Assembly: GCF_900108555.1 (NCBI RefSeq) | Contig: NZ_FNWV01000007.1 | Span: 124,001 to 188,000 of the forward strand | Length of the DNA stretch: 64,000 bases | Direction: 5' to 3' | Origin: Ruminococcus flavefaciens | GTDB lineage: Bacteria > Bacillota > Clostridia > Oscillospirales > Ruminococcaceae | Shown: in pieces, positions 34,481 to 43,581 of the stretch | Layout: each line of letters opens with the position of its first letter | Numbering within the stretch: position 1 is the stretch's first letter | Notes under the pieces: generated by a model | What the model was told of the DNA's origin: nothing | What the model saw: the letters and a program-made list of their open reading frames with translations, nothing else | Database searches by the model: none | Program-made: the position numbers and the translations under genes

Positions 34481-34562
34481 ATGATATCACGTTTTTTGAC
34501 TGTGTGTCAATGCAACTTACACCTTTGAATATGCATCTTACCGGATGAAAAAAGCAACTTAC
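34481..34562 (-). promoter_or_regulatory. Orphan LytTR-type promoter with three 21-bp repeats
   Basis: Minus strand: GTAAGTTGC (34562-34554), GTAAGATGC (34541-34533), GTAAGTTGC (34520-34512), each 21 bp apart, one base, TTGACA (34510-34505), 18 nt, TATCAT (34486-34481). This copies the promoter at 31006-31066 base for base in layout and adds a third repeat. No minus-strand gene lies downstream: transcription would enter the 3' end of the 33126 gene in antisense. Confidence 0.8.
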
Positions 34563-34570
34563 TTTTAATA

Positions 34571-34600
34571 AAAAAGGACGGCAATTGCCGTCCTTTTTTT
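34571..34600. terminator. Terminator of the secreted cysteine protease gene (bidirectional)
   Basis: Perfect palindrome AAAAAGGACGGCAA / TTGCCGTCCTTTTT at the end of the leftward protease gene. Confidence 0.88.
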
Positions 34601-34623
34601 GTGAACCCACCTATTTTATCAGC

Positions 34624-37600
34624 TTAGAATAAGCTGCTGATGATATCGAGCCAGTATCTGAGGCTGTTGATAAACAAATTGAGTATCACATCGCATACAG
34701 AAGTAGTTTTTGTATGTACCAAGTCTACATATTCACCGTTCTCGTTGTGACCTGTGCCGTCCATAGGGTCGACAGTGTATGTTTCAACGAATACTCCTTC
34801 ATTTTCATCGCGGATAGAGACGCAGACATTTCCTTTAAAATCTGATCCGGCAAATGCTCTGTAATTGCCCTCGCCGTTTTTACTGATGAAATCATTCAAA
34901 GCCATTTCTTCAAGCTGTTCGTATGAATAGAATTTCACACTGTTCCTTTCTGTGTTTTGGATATAAGTCAGCTTTAAAGTATGACCGTCATCTGCATCAT
35001 CTGTCCATGTAAGTATTATGCCGTCTTCTGCTTCCTGAGTACGGAAGAATATTTTTCCGCTATTGAAATATGCAATACCATAGCCGTCAATAAAACGGCA
35101 GCTGAACTCTAAGTCTGTTCCGAACTGAGCATCATAGTATACAGCTGTTTCATCGTTTCCGCTGAACCAGAAATAACCGTCAGAGCCCGTACCGCTCAGG
35201 TCGTCACATCTCCAGAGGCCTTTTGCGAAGTGTTCCGACTCTGCCATAACAGGGTTATACAGGTCGATTTTCTCGCCGTTTTCGTCAGTACATTCACCTG
35301 TCAGGCGATCAATGCGATAGAAAGGTATTACAGACATCTGATCGAGATAGTACGGTTTGTCAACGTAATGAAGGATAACGTATCTGCCGTCTGTGATCTC
35401 CATATCTATGTATTTATTACGCTTGCAGGTCATTGCTTCGTAATAATCGGAAACAAGCTGCATTATCTTGTCGTTGCTAAGGTAGTTAAAGGTCTCGGGA
35501 GCTGCGTCGGAGATGTATTCAAGCTCGGTCGTCATGTTGTGGATATCCTTAGTAACTGCCTTGTCCTCCCAGATAGTAACGATTTTCTTTTCAGTATAGC
35601 CATAGTCATAAGTGATCTGTAACTGATCGTTTACAAGGCTGAACTGTGCAGGGTGCTTTGTATCTGAATACGGATCAATGATAGTGCAGTCCTTTCCGTT
35701 GGCATCAAAATAGATGTAGTACAAAAAGCCTGCCTGATTGGAAACGCTCCATATACCCTGTCTGAAAGAAGTTACACCTGTATCCTGCGGAACGTTTTCA
35801 AGGTCGATCAGATTATTGTTATCATCAATACAGAGCAGTCCTCCGTTATATGAATGATAGTTTATTTCTTTTCCGTTTTCGAGCTTCACATTAATGATAA
35901 CTTCATATCGCTCGTATGAAGCTTCAACAGATATGGGGGCTTTTCCTGTTACTTTTGTCACGTATTTTTTGGCGAATTCGCAAAGCTGGGGATTTGAGTA
36001 AAAAGGTACATTTTCTTCGCCTTCATACCATAAGTCTAATGTATCTGTTTCTTTGTTGTCCCAGATTATAGATGCGGTATTATTGTTTGAAGCTACCATG
36101 CCCTTGCGGACAGAACCTTCACTTGCAACAGTGAGCTCGTTATCTGCCATTGTGTAAGAGAAGTCGGTTCTTTCGCCTGTTATTCTGTCGATACAATAGC
36201 CTGTCCTGCCGTCCTCATTGAAATAATACCATGCGGCTGCATTTCTGAGCACCCATGTACCGTTTGTGAATGAGTCTGCACATTCTCTTTTTACGTTGAA
36301 TGTATATTCAGTCGTTTTAAGACCTTCCTGCTGTGCAGTAAGCTTTATTGAGAACGGATAAGCTCCGCACTTATATGTACGCTCTTCATAAGAACCTGTA
36401 ACATTTTCGCCGTCAGTAAGTGTACCTGTCATAGTAGGGAGCAGAGTGAGCTCGTCTGCTCCAACAGGTATGATTATATCTGCTCCATTGTCGATATCCA
36501 CATAGAATTTATCTAACCCAGAGATAGCGAGCATATTGATTATCTCAGCGTGTTTTTCGGAATAGTGCTTTGAGAAAACATTGTCCTCATTGCCCTCTGC
36601 ATATGCAGAGATAGTCATATCCTTCTGAAAGCTAACAGGAGCAGTATAGAGCTGATAATCTCCGTTGTCCACAGAATAATAAATATCCTTGCCGTCAGCA
36701 CAGCTGAGTGATATCTCAGTTCCTGGGGCAAGTGCATCGCTGTATGTTGAGAAATGCACAGCACCCTCGTCGCAGGTCATAGCTCTGAGACAAAGATTGC
36801 CTGTGAGGTATTCGGAATCATAGTCATAGCTTTCATACAGATCGGTCCAGTTCTGTCCGTCTGAACTGAAAAAGCTTTGATTATCGCCGAATGTTTTCAT
36901 TATCCTCTCTTCATTTACAAGCATAGATGAATTAGTGAGGTTATTGTTAAAATCGGAATTATATAAAGGCTCTCCATGGTTATTGTATGAGAATTCACAG
37001 GCTATATGATATCCCTGAGTACCGTTAATCTTTGCAACAACGGCAAATGTTTCACCTTCGCCGATATGAACAGGTTCGGCAAGGGTTATTGTCTGATAAC
37101 CTATGTGATCAAGTGTGCCTGTTGTGGCAGTATGAGCCTCGCCCGATGTAGGCACATCAGCATCGGTAACGCCTGTATAAACAGTTATTTCGTATTCATC
37201 ATCAGGCACACAGCAGTTCAGCATAACATCTGTTATGAAGCCGTTTTCTTCTGCTGTATACTCATTTGAGATATATGTACAGGTATCGCCGTCCTCGGAT
37301 ATACCGAACTGACCGCTGACACCGCAGTCATCGTATGAATACAGATGATCGTGCATCTCGGCTCTTTCTTCTTCAAAGAACTGCATCTCATCAATAGAGT
37401 TATCATAGTAGGATACCCAGTAAAAGCCGTTATCGCCCCTGTCAACGCCCCAGCTGTTTTTTACCAGCCATGCACCGTTCTTTCCGGGGGAAGTATTGAA
37501 GTTGTCGGCAGGATAATCGTCGTCATAGCCAACGATTATAACAGCATGGTCAGAACCGCAGCTTGATTCGTTATATATTGCGGAGTTGAAATAGTTATAT

Positions 37601-38331
37601 GACTCGTCCTCGGAAAAACGCATTGAAAGGTATATCGCATGACCTTCACATACCGCACGTTTTGCTGTATTGAGGTTTGCGTAGAACAGATCAGAGTCGG
37701 TTATCCTTTCATAGGTCGTATGATCGTAAAAATCAATGCAATGAGCATCTGTCACATGAAGCACTGACTGCTGCTGCAATTCCTTTCTGGAAAGGTCAGA
37801 TGTGTATTCCTCATCGTATGGCGCAGCAGCTTCGGAAACTGCGCCTATCCAGTTTGTTAGCAGACCAAGAGCATCTCCTGCATTTGCTCCGCTGCCGAAT
37901 TCGATGGAACCGTCGCCGTATTCTTCCGATACCATATATGTACCGAGATAGCGTTCCGAAAGATCTATATGCGGATCTTCTGCCATTCTGTCTGTTTCGA
38001 GAGAGCCGAGCATAGCGTGTGCCCAGCAGGTACCGTAACCGCCCTGATTTTTTACAGATGAGACAAGTCCTTTTGTACGCAGGTCGAATTTCGACGGAAG
38101 TTCATAATCATCTTTTTCTGTCTCTGTTGATACAGCGATATCAGCCTGTATCGAAGTCGGGGAAGGGTACAGGTGCTGAACTTCTGTATCCTCATTTGCT
38201 TCTTCCGTTATCTCGGCAGTATCGGATACTTCGTTTTCCGTATTCTCATCAGCAGCAAAAGCAGCACATGGTGTGTATGGAAGTGTCATTACAAGACCTG
38301 ACAGAAGTGCGATAGTTTTCTTCATTTTCAT
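34624..38331 (-). CDS. Secreted papain-like (C1A) cysteine protease with lectin-like domain and C-terminal repeats
   Basis: 1235 residues. Signal peptide (1-26); acidic propeptide-like stretch (27-78); C1A peptidase (about 79-330) with oxyanion Gln (VKNQGGYGTCWA), Cys102, His262 (GSDHAVIIVGYDD) and Asn292 (LVKNSWG); a domain (about 335-520) like the lectin-like region that follows many clostridial C1 peptidases; a chitobiase-like beta region (about 535-590); then three related units of about 150 residues (about 690-1190), each with a G-x-W beta part and a Y/F-rich helical part. There is no dockerin. It should be active outside the cell on protein. AAGGAG precedes the ATG; terminator at 34571. 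The C-terminal repeats are unassigned. Confidence 0.88.
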   Translation of the reverse strand: MKMKKTIALLSGLVMTLPYTPCAAFAADENTENEVSDTAEITEEANEDTEVQHLYPSPTSIQADIAVSTETEKDDYELPSKFDLRTKGLVSSVKNQGGYGTCWAHAMLGSLETDRMAEDPHIDLSERYLGTYMVSEEYGDGSIEFGSGANAGDALGLLTNWIGAVSEAAAPYDEEYTSDLSRKELQQQSVLHVTDAHCIDFYDHTTYERITDSDLFYANLNTAKRAVCEGHAIYLSMRFSEDESYNYFNSAIYNESSCGSDHAVIIVGYDDDYPADNFNTSPGKNGAWLVKNSWGVDRGDNGFYWVSYYDNSIDEMQFFEEERAEMHDHLYSYDDCGVSGQFGISEDGDTCTYISNEYTAEENGFITDVMLNCCVPDDEYEITVYTGVTDADVPTSGEAHTATTGTLDHIGYQTITLAEPVHIGEGETFAVVAKINGTQGYHIACEFSYNNHGEPLYNSDFNNNLTNSSMLVNEERIMKTFGDNQSFFSSDGQNWTDLYESYDYDSEYLTGNLCLRAMTCDEGAVHFSTYSDALAPGTEISLSCADGKDIYYSVDNGDYQLYTAPVSFQKDMTISAYAEGNEDNVFSKHYSEKHAEIINMLAISGLDKFYVDIDNGADIIIPVGADELTLLPTMTGTLTDGENVTGSYEERTYKCGAYPFSIKLTAQQEGLKTTEYTFNVKRECADSFTNGTWVLRNAAAWYYFNEDGRTGYCIDRITGERTDFSYTMADNELTVASEGSVRKGMVASNNNTASIIWDNKETDTLDLWYEGEENVPFYSNPQLCEFAKKYVTKVTGKAPISVEASYERYEVIINVKLENGKEINYHSYNGGLLCIDDNNNLIDLENVPQDTGVTSFRQGIWSVSNQAGFLYYIYFDANGKDCTIIDPYSDTKHPAQFSLVNDQLQITYDYGYTEKKIVTIWEDKAVTKDIHNMTTELEYISDAAPETFNYLSNDKIMQLVSDYYEAMTCKRNKYIDMEITDGRYVILHYVDKPYYLDQMSVIPFYRIDRLTGECTDENGEKIDLYNPVMAESEHFAKGLWRCDDLSGTGSDGYFWFSGNDETAVYYDAQFGTDLEFSCRFIDGYGIAYFNSGKIFFRTQEAEDGIILTWTDDADDGHTLKLTYIQNTERNSVKFYSYEQLEEMALNDFISKNGEGNYRAFAGSDFKGNVCVSIRDENEGVFVETYTVDPMDGTGHNENGEYVDLVHTKTTSVCDVILNLFINSLRYWLDIISSLF

Positions 38332-38539
38332 ACTTAATATTCTCCTTCAAATTTATTCTGCAATAGTTAGTTGTTATAAAGTGGATAATTGTGTATAAGA
38401 TCGATCGTACATATAATACAATCGTAGCAAAAAGATGAAATGTTACGTATTTGAGAAAAATTTTTTCTTCAAATTTTTTTGATGCGCAAATTATCCTGAT
38501 ATATAGCGGATATTCCAGCATGAAAATTTATCGGTAAAA

Positions 38540-38564
38540 CAAAAGCTCGGGCAATGCCCGAGCG
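38540..38564 (-). terminator. Terminator of the two-component operon
   Basis: GCTCGGGC, loop, GCCCGAGC followed on the minus strand by TTTTGTTTT. It lies in the 298-bp gap between kinase and protease genes; the rest of the gap is AT-rich leader of the protease gene. Confidence 0.85.
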
Positions 38565-38629
38565 AACAAATGATATTATTATTACTGTCATAGTGTCTGC
38601 GCGTAACGTCCATGAATTGCAGTGACAGC

Positions 38630-40075
38630 CTACTTGTTAAGAGGCAGTGATATCCTGAATAAGCTTCCTTTTCCCTGTTCGGATCTGGCTTCACACTTGC
38701 CGTTATGGAGAGTAACTGTCTGCTTTACGATAGCCAGACCGAGTCCTGAAACGCCCTTGCCCTGACGCTGACGCTTTGTGTAGTATTTATCCCATATACG
38801 TTCAAGCTCTTCGGGAGCAATCCCCTCGCCGTGATCGGCTATTTCAATAACCGCATTATTATTCTCGGATTTCAGTGTTACACCAATCCACTTATCCTCA
38901 CCTGCGTGACGGACGGCATTGTCCATAAGGTTGTATACAGCTCTTTGCAGGCGTGAAACATTACCGCGGATATGTATATTCTCAGCGATATTCCGTTCAA
39001 AGACATATCCGTCCTTAGAATGAAGATTTTCAAAGCTGTCGGTGACTGAATTCACGACCTCGCTAAGGTCAACCTCTGTCATTGCAAGTTCTGTATCGGT
39101 CATCTGCAATTCGGAATACTCAAGTATCTCATTAACGAGAGCCGTAAGCCTGTCGGTCTCCTCAACGATGACCGCAACATCTTCCGCACACTGTTTTTCG
39201 TCCTCACGGGAGATATCTCTTATCATTTCCGCATAACCCTTTATCATCGTGAGGGGAGTACGCAGATCATGTGAGACATTTGCAAGAAGTTCGTTCTGGA
39301 ATTCCTGCGACCTTTTCAGTTTATCCGCAGTATTGTCAAGAGTATCGTTCAGCTCGTCAAGCTCAGAACAGAAGCCCTCACGGAAAGGAATATCACTGTC
39401 TTTGTCGCCAAGCTTATGAGCTTTTTCTGTGAGCTGAGCAACAGGGCGCGAAAAGCTCCTTGACATGAACCACGCAAGCACAAAGCCGATGACGACAGAT
39501 AAAAGAGTCACCCACAAAAGCTGTACACGGATTATCCTTGCCGTTGAACCCACTGCGTTAAGTGTCGTACCGATATAAAGCACAGCTTTTCCATCATTGC
39601 CGCAGAAATCTATATATCTTCCGTAAACATACAGATCATCGGTCTGCAATTCGGCTTCATTGCTGTCAGATGAGAGGAGCTTATCCAGAAACTCGCCGTA
39701 GTTTTCAGGAAGCTCCCTGTAATGTCCGCGCTCATCTTTAAGATCTGCTTTCATACCATTGAACTCAATGTCTCGATTTCTGTGGATCTTCTTGTATTCG
39801 TCTGAGGAATAAAGTATATTCCCATAAGTATCCGTAACGAAAACAAGTACCGAGTTATTACGTGAAAGCTCGTCTATATATTCGGTTATATCGCCGGAAT
39901 TGCTCTGAGAAGCTATTTTATCGGCAGCCCTGACGGTATTGCTTATGACCATGCTATTGTAGAAACGCTGCAAGAATACGGTCTGCAAAAGCCACAGGAC
40001 AGCGAAGATAACAGCAGTGAAGAATATAAAGTAGCCCAGCAGTTTGCGCTGGAAAGTCCTTGCTTTAGATCTCAA
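38630..40075 (-). CDS. Sensor histidine kinase (HAMP, HisKA, HATPase)
   Basis: 481 residues: membrane segment 1 (about 12-33), outer sensor region (about 35-165), membrane segment 2 (about 170-190), HAMP, HisKA with His269 (VSHDLRTPLTMIKGYAEMI) and HATPase with NLMDNAVRHAG, DHGEGIAPEE and GKGVSGLGLAI. It should phosphorylate the response regulator encoded just upstream. The start is read as TTG at 40075, with GAGGGGTGG before it, overlapping the regulator stop by 11 nt; the GTG at 40114 is further inside that gene. The stimulus is unknown. VanS/PhoR-like in general form. Confidence 0.93.
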   Translation of the reverse strand: MRSKARTFQRKLLGYFIFFTAVIFAVLWLLQTVFLQRFYNSMVISNTVRAADKIASQSNSGDITEYIDELSRNNSVLVFVTDTYGNILYSSDEYKKIHRNRDIEFNGMKADLKDERGHYRELPENYGEFLDKLLSSDSNEAELQTDDLYVYGRYIDFCGNDGKAVLYIGTTLNAVGSTARIIRVQLLWVTLLSVVIGFVLAWFMSRSFSRPVAQLTEKAHKLGDKDSDIPFREGFCSELDELNDTLDNTADKLKRSQEFQNELLANVSHDLRTPLTMIKGYAEMIRDISREDEKQCAEDVAVIVEETDRLTALVNEILEYSELQMTDTELAMTEVDLSEVVNSVTDSFENLHSKDGYVFERNIAENIHIRGNVSRLQRAVYNLMDNAVRHAGEDKWIGVTLKSENNNAVIEIADHGEGIAPEELERIWDKYYTKRQRQGKGVSGLGLAIVKQTVTLHNGKCEARSEQGKGSLFRISLPLNK

Positions 40076-40739
40076 ATTTATATCCCACCCCTCGCATGGT
40101 CTTGATACAGTCACGGTACTGACCTAATTTGCTTCGCAGCAGCTTTATCTGCCAGTCAACAGTCCTGTCAACGCCGAAGCTGTCATATCCCCATACCTCA
40201 TTCAGTATCCTGTCACGGGAGAGCACAACGCCCTTGTTCCTGACAAGAAGCAGAAGAAGAGAATACTCCTTTGCAGTAAGATCAGCCTTTTCGCCGTCAA
40301 CTTCAACAGTCATACCCAATGTATCTATTACAATGCCGCCAACACTTATGATACGTGCTTCTTCTTTTATTTCAGGCTTTTTCTTATGGCTCAGAATTAC
40401 CTTGATACGCGCCATGAGCTCCATAGGCGAGAAAGGTTTTGTAACGTAATCGTCAACACCTACCTCAAAGCCGAAAAGCTTATCGAACTCAGTACCTCTT
40501 GCAGAAAGCATGATAACGGGGATATCCTTGAATTCCTTTATCTTCTTGCAGGCGGTAAAACCGTCGGTATCAGGCATCATTACGTCCATTACAATAAGGT
40601 CGAAATCTTCATTATGACAGGCATCGATAGCCTGCCTTCCGTCAGAAACAGTCACGATATCGTAGCCCTCGCGCTGAGCGTAGCGGCTTATGAGCGTAAC
40701 TATATTAGGCTCATCATCGGCAATAAGTATCTTAGGCAT
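40065..40739 (-). CDS. OmpR-family response regulator
   Basis: 224 residues: receiver domain with phospho-acceptor Asp52 (LIVMDVMMPDTDGF), acidic pair DDE at the start, Lys in VTKPFSP; C-terminal winged helix (about 130-222; LTAKEYSLLLLLVRNKG, VDWQIKLLRSKL). It overlaps and partners the histidine kinase at 38630. GGAGG precedes the ATG. Its promoter at 40768-40796 is interwoven with the terminator of the upstream lipoprotein gene. Confidence 0.95.
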   Translation of the reverse strand: MPKILIADDEPNIVTLISRYAQREGYDIVTVSDGRQAIDACHNEDFDLIVMDVMMPDTDGFTACKKIKEFKDIPVIMLSARGTEFDKLFGFEVGVDDYVTKPFSPMELMARIKVILSHKKKPEIKEEARIISVGGIVIDTLGMTVEVDGEKADLTAKEYSLLLLLVRNKGVVLSRDRILNEVWGYDSFGVDRTVDWQIKLLRSKLGQYRDCIKTMRGVGYKFEI

Positions 40740-40767
40740 AGCACACCTCCGCAGTATTATTGTTAAT

Positions 40768-40796
40768 ATTATACACGAAAAATGCTCCTTTGTAAA
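40768..40796 (-). promoter_or_regulatory. Promoter of the two-component operon
   Basis: Minus strand TTTACA (40796-40791), 17 nt, TATAAT (40773-40768). The -35 lies in the loop of the stem-loop at 40778-40814. Confidence 0.75.
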
Positions 40797-40814
40797 TAAC
40801 GCAGGAGCATTTTT
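40778..40814 (-). terminator. Terminator of the Cthe_2159-like lipoprotein gene, overlapping the next promoter
   Basis: AAAAATGCTCCT (40778-40789) pairs perfectly with AGGAGCATTTTT (40803-40814). Read leftward it ends the lipoprotein gene and at the same time spans the -35 and spacer of the response-regulator promoter. Confidence 0.75.
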
Positions 40815-40918
40815 GCTTAGATGTTATGCCTGCCGCCATAACATATTTCATCATGTTGTCTTGCAGTTTGCAAATGCTTTTGGGCAATACTGCTTCAGTC
40901 TGTATTTTGTGATGGTTT

Positions 40919-42169
40919 TCAGAATCTGCCGCCTCTGCCACCGCCGAAGCCGTTCATATTGCCGCCCATGTCACCGCCCATTCCGCCGTGCATACCGCCG
41001 CCCATCATGCTCTGAGGTATCTCGGACACTTCTTCACCGTTGATGATTATAGTACCGCCGTTGAATTCGGCTGTTTTGTCATAGTCGAACGATGACATCT
41101 GAGCTGTAACGTTTATTGTACCGCCGTTTACGTAGATAGAGCCGTTCGCGTCGATAGCGTCTGTATCGCCCTGACCGACCTCAACAGTGATGTAGCCGCC
41201 GTTTATCTCGATAGCAGTTTCGTATGCATTTGTATTTGCGGAAGCGTTTATGCCGTCATCAGTCGCATATATATTTATATCGCCGTCATTGATGAGTACG
41301 TATGTAGCTTCGAGTCCCTCAGAAGCTGTGATATCGAATGTACCGCCGTCTATCTGGAGCAGTGCGCAAGCCTGAATACCATCGCTCTTGCCGTTGATAT
41401 TGAATGTACCGCCTGATATTGTGATAGTACCCTCGGTCTCGTCATTCTCACAGTGGAAGCCGTCCTTGTTTGTTGAGATATCAAATGTACCGTCGCTTAC
41501 CGAGATAGAGTCGTTTGCTTCAAAAGCGTCAAGAGCAGACTTAACATTGTAAGTACCGCCTGTTATCTTCATATCGGCCTTTGAAGTGATACCGTTGCCG
41601 TAATATGAAGTAACATTCAGTGTACCTGTTCCGTTGAGAACAAGATCGTCCTTTGAGTATATAACAGCATCTGTATTTGTGTCGCCGTCAGATGTGAACT
41701 GACCGCTGACTGTAAGTGTGTTCTCACTGTCTGTAGTTGTAATGAATACCTTATCAGCTGAAACTATATATATTGCAGGGAGATCATCGTTTGTAATGCT
41801 GACTCCGTCAAGAACGAGCTGTACCTTTGCGTTTTCATTAGCTTCTACTCTTACAGTGCAGTTCTCGGCAGTTCCGCTTATAGTGTATACGCCCTCTTCT
41901 GTGATGTCAATGGTCGTATCGTCAGAAACACTTATGTTTTTTGCTTCGCTTGTATCGGCAGTCTGCTCAAGCTCACGCTCAGTATAAGTTACTTCTTCAA
42001 TGTTTGAAAGCGGCTGTGCAGCGGCTGTATCTTTTTCCTCTGATACAATAGCTGTTTTTGTCTTGCTATCAGATGAAACGCTTATGTCTGCGTTGTTATT
42101 GCTTCCGCAGCCTGTTACTGCTGCTGCGAACATTGCTGCAATAAATGAATACATATATATCTTTTTCAT
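40919..42169 (-). CDS. Cthe_2159-like beta-helix carbohydrate-binding lipoprotein
   Basis: 416 residues. Lipobox VTGC gives lipidated Cys21. From about 90 to 365 runs a right-handed beta-helix-like series with ISGGTFNI / ITGGTYNV / INGGYITV turns, the pattern of the family once called DUF4353, now named after C. thermocellum Cthe_2159, which binds acidic and cellulosic polysaccharide. The C-terminus is Gly/Met-rich (GGGMHGGMGGDMGGNMNGFG). It should sit on the outer face of the membrane as a binding protein. The same domain is fused to dockerin and CotH at 47876. AAGGAGAG precedes the ATG. Confidence 0.85.
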   Translation of the reverse strand: MKKIYMYSFIAAMFAAAVTGCGSNNNADISVSSDSKTKTAIVSEEKDTAAAQPLSNIEEVTYTERELEQTADTSEAKNISVSDDTTIDITEEGVYTISGTAENCTVRVEANENAKVQLVLDGVSITNDDLPAIYIVSADKVFITTTDSENTLTVSGQFTSDGDTNTDAVIYSKDDLVLNGTGTLNVTSYYGNGITSKADMKITGGTYNVKSALDAFEANDSISVSDGTFDISTNKDGFHCENDETEGTITISGGTFNINGKSDGIQACALLQIDGGTFDITASEGLEATYVLINDGDINIYATDDGINASANTNAYETAIEINGGYITVEVGQGDTDAIDANGSIYVNGGTINVTAQMSSFDYDKTAEFNGGTIIINGEEVSEIPQSMMGGGMHGGMGGDMGGNMNGFGGGRGGRF

Positions 42170-42541
42170 AATAACTCTCCTTTTTAATACATCGGGTGTG
42201 GTTTTTGTTTCTATGTCTGTATTATACAGGAGCAGTTTGTAAGTTAAATGGAGCCTGAGTGGAATATCTGGGGAGTAATGTGGAATTTCAAAACTGTTTT
42301 GTGATAAGTCTGTGAATTAAGGAGGTATCAGCTATTGCTGACACATTAATACTTATGCAGTCCTGAGCTTCGCGCTGAAATCATATCCTTTATATATAGG
42401 AAGAAAAGCGGCTTTTCCGGACTCCAAAAAAATTCAAAAAAATTTTTGAAAAGCTGTAACATTTGATATTGGTGTTCCGAATGTTGTTTATGAAAGGTCG
42501 ATCTTAAAGATTTTATGAAAAGAATTCGGAGGAAAATTAAA
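42170..42541. other. Divergent intergenic region
   Basis: 372 bp between the lipoprotein and the tandem-domain dockerin gene. A leftward -10 (TATAAT, 42226-42221) for the lipoprotein is visible without a good -35. For the rightward gene I see only a poorly spaced TTGAAA near 42447. The rest is AT-rich with no credible gene. Confidence 0.5.
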
Positions 42542-43537
42542 ATGAAAAATATTGTTACTATTATGGCTGCCCTTGGCATTATGTTTACATCAGTTCCCGT
42601 TAGCACTGCTTATGCAGCAGACGCTGCTCAGACTTCCGTAGTATCGGAAGCTTCACCTGCAACAACAGACATCGAGCATCTCGCAGGTCAGTGGAAATAT
42701 CAGGCATCAGATACAGATCTTTATGTAAGTATAAGCCCTACAGATTACGGAACTTTCGATATAAATAAAGACGGAACATACACTTTTACAGACAATAACG
42801 GAAAGAAAACATCAGGAACAGTTAAATTCAGCGTTGAAACTATCGGCGGTACACCTTTCCAGTGCATAAGCCTGTATGAAGGTCAGGAGAGAATGTTCGG
42901 CGGATATTATCACAGCGATGATCCCGACATCATCTATCACGGAAACAACCACTTCTCACGTATAATTCGCAAGGAAGCAGCTGAAGCAAAAATGTCTGAT
43001 TTCGTAGGAAGCTGGAAGTATCAGGAATCAAACGGCAACAGCACTGTTGATGTTTCTGCAAAAGATGCAGGCAGCATGGAAATAAATGCAGACGGCACAT
43101 ATAAGTTCACAAAAAATGACGGCGTTGCAGAAACAGGCAAGGTTTACCTTGGCGATGAAACTATAGGCGGCACAGTATTAACTACACTCAGATTTTATAA
43201 CGGTTCTGAACAGAAATTTTCAGCTACTTATCTGTCAGAAAGACCTGACGAGCTCCACATCGGCAACGGCGGTATGATGCGCCTTGTTAAGGAGTCCGCT
43301 GCGGCTGCAAAGGTCAAGGGCAACGGCGATGCAAATTGCGACGGCAATACAGATATGTCCGACGTAGTACTTATCATGCAGGCATTATCCAACCCAAACA
43401 AGTACGGTACAGAGGGAACAGCTGCCGAGCATATCACCGCAGCAGGCGTTAAAAATGGAGATGTAGACGGTGACGGACTCACTGTAAATGACGCACTTCA
43501 GATACAGAAATATCTCTTAGGAGAACTCAGCCTTTAA
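42542..43537 (+). CDS. Dockerin protein with two tandem beta-rich domains
   Basis: 331 residues. Signal peptide (1-24), then two copies of a domain of about 105 residues, each starting with a W-K-Y-Q motif (LAGQWKYQ at about 47; FVGSWKYQE at about 160) and containing ADGTYKFT-like and ETIGGT motifs; lipocalin- or avidin-like barrels are possible but unproven. The C-terminal dockerin is DANCDGNTDMSDVVLIMQAL with a second loop DVDGDGLTVNDAL, the class also found at 12613, 44624, 47876 and 50858. No catalytic motif is visible; a small binding protein is likely. ATG 42542 follows GGAGG; the longer frame begins upstream of it. Terminator at 43550. Confidence 0.85.
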   Translation: MKNIVTIMAALGIMFTSVPVSTAYAADAAQTSVVSEASPATTDIEHLAGQWKYQASDTDLYVSISPTDYGTFDINKDGTYTFTDNNGKKTSGTVKFSVETIGGTPFQCISLYEGQERMFGGYYHSDDPDIIYHGNNHFSRIIRKEAAEAKMSDFVGSWKYQESNGNSTVDVSAKDAGSMEINADGTYKFTKNDGVAETGKVYLGDETIGGTVLTTLRFYNGSEQKFSATYLSERPDELHIGNGGMMRLVKESAAAAKVKGNGDANCDGNTDMSDVVLIMQALSNPNKYGTEGTAAEHITAAGVKNGDVDGDGLTVNDALQIQKYLLGELSL

Positions 43538-43549
43538 GTTAATGATCAC

Positions 43550-43576
43550 AAGCACCGACCATATGGTCGGTGCTTT
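43550..43576. terminator. Hairpin between convergent dockerin genes
   Basis: AAGCACCGACC, loop ATAT, GGTCGGTGCTT. The T tract is short in both directions. Confidence 0.7.
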
Positions 43577-43581
43577 GGCGT

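Noticed and set aside
34512..34562. Three GCAACTTAC-like repeats as a CRISPR array
   Set aside because: Units are only 9 bp with 12-bp gaps and sit directly before a -35, which fits a protein-binding site; no CRISPR array or cas gene is seen in the window.
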